DNA from: Caulobacter zeae
GTDB lineage: Bacteria; Pseudomonadota; Alphaproteobacteria; Caulobacterales; Caulobacteraceae
NCBI RefSeq assembly: GCF_002858925.1
Contig: NZ_PJRS01000049.1
Location: forward strand, 62,001 to 126,000
DNA length: 64,000 nt
Reading direction: 5' to 3'
Part shown: in pieces, positions 7,881-15,567 of the stretch
How positions within the stretch are numbered: position 1 is the stretch's first letter
Layout of the letters: each line of letters opens with the position of its first letter
The notes under the pieces: model-generated
What the model saw: only the letters and a program-made list of their open reading frames with translations
What the model was told of the DNA's origin: nothing
Database searches by the model: none
Made by a program: the position numbers and the translations under genes

Positions 7881-9236
7881 TCACCCCGCCAGTCGCAGCA
7901 GCGCCGAACCGTGCGGCGGCAGCATCCGCTCCACGCGGTCGTCGACTCGCTCAAGATCCTGCCCGCTCCACAGGTCGCGCGCCGACACGCCGCCGGCCAG
8001 ACCGATCTCGCGCAGCCCGATCCCCGCCGCCTTCGGCTTTCCCGTCGTGTTGAACAGCGCCAGGTAGCGCTCGGCCGGCTTGCCCTCCGGTCGCGCCGAC
8101 CAGACCCGTGTCCCGTCTTCCACGAAGTGTGGCCGGTTGCCGGTGCTCGCCTGGTTGACCGCCAGCACCTGCCGGTTGGTCAGCAGGGCGAGGGTGGCGT
8201 CGTCCAGGTGGCGCAGATCGCCGCCCATGATCAGCGGCGATCGGGCGATCGACCACAGGGTCATCAGGGTCTGCTGCTCATCGGGCGTGAACTTGCTGTC
8301 GCGCTTGCCCAGGGCCAGCCGGCCCAGCGGCAGCATGTCGGCGTCGGGCCAGGCGCCTGGGGCGCGGAAGGCGTTCCAGTTCTCCAGCCGCGTGAACTGG
8401 GCCTCCAGCATCGACCACTCGTCCCAGAAGTCGTCGGAGATGCGCCACATCTGGGAGAACCTGCGCACGTGCTCGGCGCGCGGCACGGGCGTCTCGCCCG
8501 GCGACAGGCTGAGGATCATCGGCCGGCCGGACGCCTTGATCGCCTTGTGCGCCGCCTCGATCTCGGCGGCGTGGGCGTCGTAGGGGCGACTCATGTCGTC
8601 CATCTTCACGAAGTCGACGCCCCATTGGGCGAACAGGTGGAAGACGCTGTCGTAATAGGCCTGGGCCCCGGCCTTGCGCATGTCGACGCCGTACATGTCG
8701 GGGTTCCAGGAGCAGATGCTGGCGGTCTCGGCGACGTCGGCGGCGCGGACGCCGGTTCCCAGCACCGGCAGGTTGGCCTTCACCGCCGCGCGCGGGATGC
8801 CGCGCATCAGGTGCACCCCGAACTTCAGGCCCAGCGCATGCACCTGGTCGGCCAGCGGCTTGAAGCCCAGGCCGCCGGCGCTGGACGGGAAACGATTGGG
8901 GGCGGGGAGAAGGCGGCCATGGCCGTCCATCGCCGGCTGGGGGTTGCGATTGTAGTCGTAGCTGGCCGCTTGCGGCTCGTACCACTGGATGTCGACCGTG
9001 AAGACGTCGTAGCCGAACGGCAGCAGCTTGGCGGCCATGATCCTGGCCGTCTCCAGCGCCTGGGCCTCGTTGATCGTGGTGGCGAAGCTGTTCCAGCTGT
9101 TCCAGCCCATCGGCGGGCGCGGGGCCAGCAGCGCCGGCTTGGCCGCCGGCCCCGCCGCGGCGCTCGAGCCGGCCGCCAGGCTCGCGCCCATCCCCGCCAG
9201 CAGCACCCCGCGCCGATCCATCGAGGGTCCCGTCAT
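7881..9236 (-). CDS. GH27 family alpha-galactosidase, exported
   Basis: 451 aa. ATG at 9236 has GGGAGG upstream; the start reads MTGPSMDRRGVLLAGMGASL, a twin-arginine-like signal. The catalytic barrel begins RPPMGWNSWNSFATT (about residue 40), the hallmark of GH27/GH36 clan D enzymes. The nucleophile region VDFVKMDDMS is near residues 206-216, and the acid/base region MWRISDDFWDEW near 259-270. Later motifs (IARSPLIMGGDLRHLDD) and the C-terminal beta domain are complete. It should hydrolyse terminal alpha-galactosides (or alpha-N-acetylgalactosaminides) in the periplasm or outside the cell. Divergent from the S41 peptidase gene; no transport or other sugar genes adjoin it. Confidence 0.88.
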   Translation of the reverse strand: MTGPSMDRRGVLLAGMGASLAAGSSAAAGPAAKPALLAPRPPMGWNSWNSFATTINEAQALETARIMAAKLLPFGYDVFTVDIQWYEPQAASYDYNRNPQPAMDGHGRLLPAPNRFPSSAGGLGFKPLADQVHALGLKFGVHLMRGIPRAAVKANLPVLGTGVRAADVAETASICSWNPDMYGVDMRKAGAQAYYDSVFHLFAQWGVDFVKMDDMSRPYDAHAAEIEAAHKAIKASGRPMILSLSPGETPVPRAEHVRRFSQMWRISDDFWDEWSMLEAQFTRLENWNAFRAPGAWPDADMLPLGRLALGKRDSKFTPDEQQTLMTLWSIARSPLIMGGDLRHLDDATLALLTNRQVLAVNQASTGNRPHFVEDGTRVWSARPEGKPAERYLALFNTTGKPKAAGIGLREIGLAGGVSARDLWSGQDLERVDDRVERMLPPHGSALLRLAG

Positions 9237-9415
9237 CGCCTGCCTCCCGCCCCGGCCGGCCTTGGCGCCGATCCTCCTGGACGGCGCTATTTGTCAGACA
9301 ATTTGCCGTCCGAGCAAGCCGCCACCGACTGATGAACAATGGGTCATGACGCAAGCTTAACTGGCGTCATGCCGGCTCGCCGTGGCCCATGGTCGCCGCT
9401 CAAGAGGGACCTTCC

Positions 9416-10471
9416 ATGCGCCGCCTGATCGCCGCCACAGCCGCCATCGCCCTGCTGGCCGCGACGCCCGCCTTCGCCGAGGATGGCGAGACCCTCAATG
9501 TCGTTCAGTCCGGCCAGGTCATCGAGGCCCTGAGCCGCAGCCTCGACGGCTATTTCGATCGGCGCAAAGCCATCGCCGTGCAGGACGCCCTGCGCGCCCG
9601 CCGCGCGCAGCTCGCCATGATCCGCGACCGCGCCAAGCTGGCCGAGGCCCTCAGCGCCATCACCGTCGGCGTCTCGGGCGATCTGCACCTGCGGGTGTCT
9701 GTGGCCACCACCAGCGCCAAGGCCGCCGCCCTGACCGACGCTGAACAGGCCCTGCTGGACCAGCGCCTGGCCTACGGCCTGATGGCCGCCCGCCGCCTGC
9801 CGGCCAATATCGGCTATCTGAAGCTGCGCTATTTCGAACAGACGGACGCCGGCGCGGACATGGTCGACGCGGCCCTGGGCCTGCTGAAGGACACCGACGC
9901 CCTGATCATCGATCTGCGCGAGAACACCGGCGGCGGCGGCGCGGCCGACGAGCGCCTGCTGGGCCACCTGTCGAAGACGCCCCTGGTGCTGGAGACCATC
10001 CGCTGGACGCAAGGCGACGGCCGCGTCGAGGTCCAACAACGGAAGGTCCGCCAGGGGCCCGGCGCGCCGCTCTATGCCGACAGACCGGTCTTCGTGCTGA
10101 CCGCCGCCCGCACCTTCTCGGCCGCAGAGGCCTTCGCCTACAGCCTGAAGGCCAACGGCCGCGCCGTGCTGATCGGCGAGAAGACCCGCGGCGGCGGCAA
10201 TCCCGCCAACCGCCCCTCGCCGCCGCTGGGCTTCGGCCTGGTGGTCTTCGTGCCCAACGGCCAGGTCGTGCATCCGCTGACCGGCGCCGGATGGGAGGCC
10301 GTCGGCGTGGTCCCCGACGTCGCCACCGCCCCGGACGCGGCCCTGACCGAGGCCTACCGCCGCGCCCTGGCCGTGGCCAAGCCGCTGGTCTCGACCCCGA
10401 AGTCGGAGAAGGAGCGGGCCGACGCCGTGGCCGACCCGGCCGCGACGCTCATGGCCGACCAGACGCTTTGA
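9416..10471 (+). CDS. Secreted S41 family peptidase (tail-specific protease-like)
   Basis: 351 aa. ATG at 9416 opens a clear signal peptide (MRRLIAATAAIALLAATPAF, cleavage near AFAED). An IRBP-like N-terminal region (about 25-130) is followed by the S41 core: DALIIDLRENTGGGG (about 162-176), nucleophile region TARTFSAAEAFAY with the serine near residue 233, and the lysine region GEKTRGGGNPA near 254. A PDZ domain is not evident, so this is closer to the interphotoreceptor retinoid-binding-like subgroup than to CtpA. Probably a periplasmic serine protease. It is followed after 31 bp by thpR and may be cotranscribed with it. Confidence 0.85.
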   Translation: MRRLIAATAAIALLAATPAFAEDGETLNVVQSGQVIEALSRSLDGYFDRRKAIAVQDALRARRAQLAMIRDRAKLAEALSAITVGVSGDLHLRVSVATTSAKAAALTDAEQALLDQRLAYGLMAARRLPANIGYLKLRYFEQTDAGADMVDAALGLLKDTDALIIDLRENTGGGGAADERLLGHLSKTPLVLETIRWTQGDGRVEVQQRKVRQGPGAPLYADRPVFVLTAARTFSAAEAFAYSLKANGRAVLIGEKTRGGGNPANRPSPPLGFGLVVFVPNGQVVHPLTGAGWEAVGVVPDVATAPDAALTEAYRRALAVAKPLVSTPKSEKERADAVADPAATLMADQTL

Positions 10472-10502
10472 GCTCCGCCAGGAAGACGTCTAGGCTGGCG
10501 GC

Positions 10503-11042
10503 ATGATCCGCCTGTTCACCGCGATCGCCATCCCCTCCGAGATCGGCGCGCCGCTCCAGTCCCGACAATCCGGCATCGAAGGCGCCCGCTGGCGGCCGCT
10601 GGAGGCCTTCCACATCACCCTGCGCTTCATCGGCGACGTCGCCGAACCGGTGGCCGCCGACCTCGACGAGGCGCTGGCTGAGATCGAGGCGCCGGCGTTC
10701 GACCTGGAGCTCAAGGGCGCCGGCCATTTCGGCGAAGGCGCCGACATGCACGCCGTCTGGGCCGGGGTCGAGGACGAGCCCTTGCTGCGCCGCCTGCAGA
10801 AGGCCAACGAAAGCGCCGCCCACAAGGCCGAGTTGAAGCCCGAGACCCGGACCTACCACCCGCATGTCACCCTGGCCTATCTGAAGCGCGCGACCGCGCC
10901 CGAGGTCGGCGCCTGGATCCAGCGCCACAACCTGCTGCATTCGCCGCCGTTCCACGTCGATCGCTTCGGCCTCTATTCCAGCTGGCAGACCAAGGAAGGC
11001 TCAGTGTACCGGCTGGAGCGGGAGTACCCGCTGAAGGGCTGA
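10503..11042 (+). CDS. thpR: RNA 2',3'-cyclic phosphodiesterase ThpR
   Basis: 179 aa, typical for the 2H phosphoesterase family. Its two catalytic HxTx motifs are visible: HITL at about residues 38-41 (EAFHITLRFIGDV) and HVTL at about 121-124 (TYHPHVTLAYLK). Family enzymes open 2',3'-cyclic phosphates on RNA to 2'-phosphates and can ligate tRNA halves in vitro. Cytoplasmic, no signal sequence. The start at 10503 lies 31 bp after the S41 gene. A dispersed repeat follows the stop. Confidence 0.92.
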   Translation: MIRLFTAIAIPSEIGAPLQSRQSGIEGARWRPLEAFHITLRFIGDVAEPVAADLDEALAEIEAPAFDLELKGAGHFGEGADMHAVWAGVEDEPLLRRLQKANESAAHKAELKPETRTYHPHVTLAYLKRATAPEVGAWIQRHNLLHSPPFHVDRFGLYSSWQTKEGSVYRLEREYPLKG

Positions 11043-11048
11043 TCGGAA

Positions 11049-11160
11049 GATCCTCCCCCGTGGGGAGGCGGCCGAAGGCCGGTGGGGGGCCGTTTTCAGC
11101 TTCCGCTGAAGGGTTGGGCGTCGCGGCTTCTCCCCCCACAGGGGGCGGTTCCATCGGGCG
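11049..11160. repeat. Dispersed intergenic repeat, family A copy 1
   Basis: GATCCTCCCCCGTGGGGAGG (from 11049) is followed by GCGGCCGAAGGCCGG and a G run; a second, opposite-facing unit (TTCTCCCCCCACAGGGGGCGG) ends near 11153. Each unit folds into hairpins. The same architecture recurs near 26231, 42675, 47644 and 56336, always between genes. It may act as a transcription terminator for thpR. Confidence 0.7.
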
Positions 11161-11250
11161 AACCACAGCCGGAACATCCAAGCCCGACCCCGCCTCTTGC
11201 GGTTTGCTCCCGGAGCGCGCCTGATCGCGGCGACGCTCGGGAGTTCTCGC

Positions 11251-11715
11251 ATGACCCTCTACGTCCTCGCCCTGCTCATCGGCGTGATCGCCGGCCTGCG
11301 GGCCATGACCGCCCCCGCCGCCGTCGCCTGGGGCGCGCATCTCGGCTGGATCCCGCTGGCCGGCACGCCGCTGGCCTGGCTGGGCGGCAATATCGCCACC
11401 TGGATCTTCACCGCCCTGGCGGCGGTCGAGCTGATAACCGACCAGTTGCCGATGACCCCCAGCCGCAAGGTCCCGCCGCAGTTCGGGGCGCGCATCGTCG
11501 CCGGCGGCTTCTCGGGCGCGGCCATCGGCTTCGCCGGCGGCGCGTGGATCGTCGGGGCGATCCTGGGCGTCATCGGCGCGGTGATCGGCACCCTGGGCGG
11601 CGCCGAGCTGCGCGGCCGCCTGGCCAAGGCCTTCAAGCGCGACACGCCCGCGGCTCTTGTCGAAGACGTGATCGCACTGGGCGGCGCCTATCTGATCGTC
11701 TCGGCGGTTTCGTGA
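11251..11715 (+). CDS. DUF4126 family membrane protein
   Basis: 154 aa with about four hydrophobic segments (near residues 2-22, 38-60, 82-105 and 108-125) and a Gly/Ala-rich composition. The start MTLYVLALLIGVIAGLRAMT and the motif DQLPMTPSRKVPPQFGAR between helices match DUF4126. No enzymatic role is known. ATG at 11251 comes after a long non-coding repeat region with a modest ribosome site. Its stop TGA lies at 11713-11715 and the next gene starts at 11718 (or at an in-frame GTG at 11712, giving overlap), so the two are probably cotranscribed. Confidence 0.75.
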   Translation: MTLYVLALLIGVIAGLRAMTAPAAVAWGAHLGWIPLAGTPLAWLGGNIATWIFTALAAVELITDQLPMTPSRKVPPQFGARIVAGGFSGAAIGFAGGAWIVGAILGVIGAVIGTLGGAELRGRLAKAFKRDTPAALVEDVIALGGAYLIVSAVS

Positions 11716-11717
11716 GC

Positions 11718-13106
11718 ATGACCTTCGACGCCATCATCATCGGGGCCGGCCAGGCCGGGCCTTCGCTGGCCGGCCGCCTGACCGCCGCCGGCTGGAAGGT
11801 GGCCCTGGTCGAGCGCAAGCTGTTCGGCGGCACCTGCGTCAACACCGGCTGCATGCCGACCAAGACCCTGGTGGCCAGCGCCTATGCCGCGCACCTGGCC
11901 CGCCGGGCGGCCGACTACGGCGTCGTGCTGCAAGGCTCGGTCGGCGTCGACATGAAGGCGGTCAAGGAACGCCAGCAGACCGTGGTCCGCAACGCCCGCG
12001 GCAATGTCGAGACATGGCTGAAGGGGATGGACGGCCTGACCGTCTTCGAAGGCCACGCCCGCCTGACCTCGCCCACCACCGTCGAGGTCGACGGCCAGGT
12101 GCTGGAGGCCCCGAAGATCTTCCTCAATGTCGGCGGCCGCGCCAACGTCCCGGACATGCCCGGCGTCAACGACATCTCGTATCTCACCAATGTCGGCATG
12201 ATGCAGCTGGACGTGCTGCCCGAGCACCTGGTGATCGTCGGCGGCAGCTATATAGGGCTGGAGTTCGCCCAGATGTACCGGCGCTTCGGCGCCCAGGTGA
12301 CCGTGGTCGAGATGGGGCCCCGCCTGATCGGCCGCGAGGATCCGGAGGTTTCCGACGCCGTTCGCGAGATCCTGGAGGCCGAGGGCGTCACGGTGCGGCT
12401 GAACGCCGAGTGCATCAGCTTCTCGCCCTGCAAGACGGAAAGGGGCGAAGAGGGCGCCTGCGTCCACGTCTCCTGCCAGGAAGGCGAGCCGGCCGTGAAG
12501 GGCTCGCACGCCCTGCTGGCCGTCGGCCGCAGACCCAATACCGACGACCTGGGGCTGGAGGCGGCCGGCGTCGCCGTCGACAAGCGCGGCTATGTCACGG
12601 TCGACGACACCCTGCGCACCAACGTCCCGTCGATCTGGGCCATGGGCGACTGCAACGGGCGCGGGGCCTTCACCCACACCGCCTACAACGACTTCGAGAT
12701 CATCGCCGCCAACCTGCTGGATGACGATCCTCGGAAGGTCACCGACCGCCTGACCGCCTACGCCCTCTATACCGACCCGCCGCTGGGCCGGGTGGGGATG
12801 AGCGAGGCCGAGGTCCGCAGCTCGGGCCGCCCGGCCCTGGTCGGGACACGCCCGATGACCCGCGTGGGCCGCGCCATCGAGAAGGGCGAGACGAAAGGCT
12901 TCATGAAGGTGCTGGTCGACGCCGAGACCAGGCAAATCCTCGGCGCCGCCATCCTGGGCGTCTCGGGCGACGAGGCGATCCACGGCGTTCTGGACGTCAT
13001 GTACGCCAAGGCGCCCTACACGGTCCTGCAACGCACCGTGCCGATCCATCCGACGGTGTCGGAGCTGATCCCCACGGTGCTGGGCGAGCTGAAGCCGCTG
13101 GAATAG
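11718..13106 (+). CDS. Class I pyridine nucleotide-disulfide oxidoreductase (mercuric reductase-like)
   Basis: 462 aa flavoprotein. The N-terminal FAD dinucleotide fold IIIGAGQAGPSLAGRL (about 6-21) is followed by the redox-active disulfide GGTCVNTGCMPTKTL (about 36-50). An NAD(P)H site (VIVGGSYIGLEFAQMY) is near 174-189, a second FAD motif (IWAMGDCNGRGAFTHT) near 306-321, and the C-terminal HPTVSELIP supplies the His-Glu pair completed across the dimer. It lacks the N-terminal metal-binding domain and the C-terminal Cys-Cys of true MerA and is not next to lipoate genes, so the substrate is open. GTG at 11712 is an alternative start adding MS. Overlaps or abuts the DUF4126 gene. Confidence 0.88.
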   Translation: MTFDAIIIGAGQAGPSLAGRLTAAGWKVALVERKLFGGTCVNTGCMPTKTLVASAYAAHLARRAADYGVVLQGSVGVDMKAVKERQQTVVRNARGNVETWLKGMDGLTVFEGHARLTSPTTVEVDGQVLEAPKIFLNVGGRANVPDMPGVNDISYLTNVGMMQLDVLPEHLVIVGGSYIGLEFAQMYRRFGAQVTVVEMGPRLIGREDPEVSDAVREILEAEGVTVRLNAECISFSPCKTERGEEGACVHVSCQEGEPAVKGSHALLAVGRRPNTDDLGLEAAGVAVDKRGYVTVDDTLRTNVPSIWAMGDCNGRGAFTHTAYNDFEIIAANLLDDDPRKVTDRLTAYALYTDPPLGRVGMSEAEVRSSGRPALVGTRPMTRVGRAIEKGETKGFMKVLVDAETRQILGAAILGVSGDEAIHGVLDVMYAKAPYTVLQRTVPIHPTVSELIPTVLGELKPLE

Positions 13107-13112
13107 GGGCGA

Positions 13113-14021
13113 CTAGCCGCCCGCCCGCTCCTTGGCCAGGCGCGCGTCCAGCCGCGCGGCGTAGCGGTCGGCATAGGTTCGGCAGGCACCGGGATCGACG
13201 AACGGGTTGGGCTTCTCAGCCCGACGGGCGCGCGCCAGCCGCTCGTCGCCGCCCGACTGGTCGGGGTGGGCGCTGATCAGCACGTCGCACTTCAGGCCGC
13301 GCATCACGTCGAAGCTGCGGCGAAAGCTCGCCACGACGCCTGCGTTCTTCGGGTCCGAGAACCGGTAGCCGTCGGACGACACCGGATTGAGGCTGGAGCC
13401 GAACACCACCGCCTTGCAGTCGCGCCGCTCGCACGAGGTCCAGGTCCAGCTCATGCTGCCGGCCGTGTGGCCCGGCGTGGCGCGGGCGGTGATGGCCACG
13501 TCGCCGAGCCGGATGACCTCGCCGTCCTTGACCACCCGCAGCTTCGTCACCGCCGGAAAGGGGACGAGATCCGCGCGCTGGGGGTCGTCATCGCCCGGCC
13601 TGCCGCGCCGTAGCGCCTCGGCGGCCGCGGCGCTGGCCACCACCGTCGCGCCGCTGTCGCGGGCCAGGGCGGCGAGGCCTCCGGCGTGATCGTAGTGCGG
13701 CTCGGTGCTGAGGATCAGCTTGATGTCGGTGACCTTGAAACCCAGCGCCTTGATGTTGCCCTCGATGGCCGGCACGGCCTGGGGCAGGGCGGCGTCGACC
13801 AGGATCAGGCCCTGGCTGGTCCTGATCAGCCCGACGCTAAGACCCGAGAAGCCCACAACGTAGCTATTGCCGTAGACCTTGATCGGCGCCTCGCTCCCCA
13901 GCCAGCGGGCCGCGTAGGCCGGCTCGATCGGTGCCAGCAGGGGATCATGCGCCGCCGCTGGTCCACTCACCGCCATCAATGCTCCGGCCACGCCCAGACC
14001 CGCGATCCACTTGGTGTTCAT
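13113..14021 (-). CDS. Subclass B3 metallo-beta-lactamase with Glu at position 116
   Basis: 302 aa. ATG at 14021 has GGGGAGAG upstream, then a signal peptide (MNTKWIAGLGVAGALMAVSG, cleavage near AAAHD). The mature enzyme begins HDPLLAPIEPAYAARWLG, typical of B3 lactamases. The usual HxHxDH zinc motif reads STEPHYDHAGG near residues 103-113: the first His (116 in standard numbering) is Glu, while His118, Asp120 and His121 are kept. The other ligands are present: His196 in ATPGHTAGSMSW (about 179) and His263 in ISAHPDQSGG (about 247). It is predicted to hydrolyse beta-lactams in the periplasm, possibly with altered zinc affinity. It is divergent from an AmpR-like regulator 103 bp away, which strongly suggests inducible expression. 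Confidence 0.88.
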   Translation of the reverse strand: MNTKWIAGLGVAGALMAVSGPAAAHDPLLAPIEPAYAARWLGSEAPIKVYGNSYVVGFSGLSVGLIRTSQGLILVDAALPQAVPAIEGNIKALGFKVTDIKLILSTEPHYDHAGGLAALARDSGATVVASAAAAEALRRGRPGDDDPQRADLVPFPAVTKLRVVKDGEVIRLGDVAITARATPGHTAGSMSWTWTSCERRDCKAVVFGSSLNPVSSDGYRFSDPKNAGVVASFRRSFDVMRGLKCDVLISAHPDQSGGDERLARARRAEKPNPFVDPGACRTYADRYAARLDARLAKERAGG

Positions 14022-14124
14022 GCCGCTCTCCCCTTCGGTTGGCGCGGCGAACCTGCCGATCGCAAGGGTCGGCGACAAAGCATCATATCTGGACGGAGCC
14101 ATTAGGCTGGTTCATGCCTTGGCC
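14022..14124. promoter_or_regulatory. Divergent control region of beta-lactamase and AmpR-like gene
   Basis: 103 bp separate the two divergent start codons. This is the arrangement in which AmpR binds once and controls both genes. I could not pick out a convincing match to the enterobacterial AmpR box, nor a clear -10/-35 pair, so the region is called from gene arrangement alone. Confidence 0.5.
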
Positions 14125-14991
14125 ATGGATCGCGCCCAGCTTCCCCTCAACGCCCTGCGCGCCTTCGAGGCCGCCGCCCGGCACCTGAACTTCACCCGCG
14201 CCGCCGTCGAGCTGTGCGTCAGCCAGGGCGCCGTCAGCCACCAGGTCGCCCAGCTGGAGGCGCGCCTGGGCGTCTCCCTCTTTCGTCGCCTGCCGCGCGG
14301 CCTGGCCCTGACCGACGAGGGCCAGGCCCTGGTCCCGGTCCTGGTCGACGCCTTCGACCGCATCGGCGCTACGCTGGACCGCTACAGCGACGGGCGCCTG
14401 CGCGAGGTGCTGACCCTGGGCGTGGTGGGATCGTTCGCCACAGGTTGGCTGCTGCCCAGGCTGGACGCCTTCCGCCGCGCCTGTCCTGAGGTCGACCTGC
14501 GGGTGATGACCAACAACAACCGCGTCGACCTGGCCGGCGAGGGCCTGGACCTGGCTATTCGCTTCGGCGACGGGGCCTGGCACGGCGTCCATGCCGAACC
14601 GGTCCTGACCGCGCCGCTGACGGCCCTGTGCGCCCCCGCCATCGCGCAGCGGCTGTCGAGCCCCGGCGACCTGGCCCGCGAGACCCTGCTGCGGTCGTAT
14701 CGCGCCGACGAGTGGCCCCGCTGGTTCGCCGCCGCCGGCGCCGAAGCCCCGCCGCTGCGCGGACCGATGTTCGACAACTCGGTGCTGATGGTCGCCGCCG
14801 CCGTGGCCGGGCAGGGCGTGGCCCTGGCTCCCGCCGCCCTGTTTGCGCCCGAGCTGGCGGCCGAGCGCCTGGTCCGCCCCTTCGCCGCCGAGGTGGTCAC
14901 CGGCCGCTACTGGCTGACACGGCTGCATTCGCGCCCCGACGGCGCGGCCATGGCCGCCTTCCGCACCTGGCTGCACGACGAAATCGGATAG
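14125..14991 (+). CDS. ampR: LysR-type regulator of the AmpR/GcvA class
   Basis: 288 aa. ATG at 14125 gives MDRAQLPLNALRAFEAAARH, nearly the AmpR N terminus. The winged helix-turn-helix (LNFTRAAVELCVSQGAVSHQ) is near 21-40. The effector domain has the AmpR-like stretch GVVGSFATGWLLPRL (about 99-113), NNNRVDLAGEGLDLAIRFGD and GAWHG near 136-160, and ends GRYWLTRLHSRPDGAAM. AmpR senses cell-wall muropeptides and switches beta-lactamase expression. The divergent B3 lactamase gene makes it the natural target here. The ribosome site is weak. The alternative is a GcvA-like regulator, which shares the N-terminal pattern. Confidence 0.85.
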   Translation: MDRAQLPLNALRAFEAAARHLNFTRAAVELCVSQGAVSHQVAQLEARLGVSLFRRLPRGLALTDEGQALVPVLVDAFDRIGATLDRYSDGRLREVLTLGVVGSFATGWLLPRLDAFRRACPEVDLRVMTNNNRVDLAGEGLDLAIRFGDGAWHGVHAEPVLTAPLTALCAPAIAQRLSSPGDLARETLLRSYRADEWPRWFAAAGAEAPPLRGPMFDNSVLMVAAAVAGQGVALAPAALFAPELAAERLVRPFAAEVVTGRYWLTRLHSRPDGAAMAAFRTWLHDEIG

Positions 14992-15040
14992 ACGCGCGAG
15001 CCGCGTTGCGGGCCGGGCGATCACGGCGCACCCTTCGATC

Positions 15041-15541
15041 ATGTCCGCCTCCGCCGCCCTTCTTCTGGCCCTGGCCGTCGCCTCCGCCCAGGCGTCGGAG
15101 CCGCTCGACGCCTGGACCAATGTCCGCATCGAGCAGGAGATCGACGGAAGCTGCGCGGAGATCCGGGCAGGGCGGTCGCTCGATCGTCCCGCCATGATCA
15201 TGGACGGCGTGTGCCATGGCTGGCGGTCCGAGACCTGCGGCGACCGTATCTGGTTCCAGGCCAGGGGCGTGGTGCAGGACCAGGCCCAGGTTCTGTTCGC
15301 CCGGACCGACGGCGTGCTCGACGTCGCCCGGCTGATCGACGACGAGGTCGCCCGTCGCTGGCCGGACCGCGAGGTGCTGCATCTCGAATTCACCAGCCTT
15401 AGCTGCGGGGCGGACGGGCTCGTCGCCCGCTACGTCGGCTCGCACGTGAAGAGCGAGGGCGGACCGGCCGCCGGCATCGCCGGCGAAGTGCGGATCGGCG
15501 GCCCCTCAGACCATGCCCTTACACTGAAGACAGGGCGCTGA
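15041..15541 (+). CDS. Hypothetical secreted protein
   Basis: 166 aa. The N terminus MSASAALLLALAVASAQASE is a signal peptide with cleavage near AQASE. Four or five cysteines in the mature part (GSCAEI, GVCHGW, ETCGDR, LSCGAD) suggest two disulfides in a periplasmic domain. I do not recognise the family. It follows the AmpR-like gene on the same strand, 49 bp after its stop, with no good ribosome site, and converges on the histidine kinase gene. Cotranscription with the regulator is possible, but nothing ties it to beta-lactam response. Confidence 0.65.
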   Translation: MSASAALLLALAVASAQASEPLDAWTNVRIEQEIDGSCAEIRAGRSLDRPAMIMDGVCHGWRSETCGDRIWFQARGVVQDQAQVLFARTDGVLDVARLIDDEVARRWPDREVLHLEFTSLSCGADGLVARYVGSHVKSEGGPAAGIAGEVRIGGPSDHALTLKTGR

Positions 15542-15567
15542 AGCCCCGGCGCTGAGCGGCCCGGACC

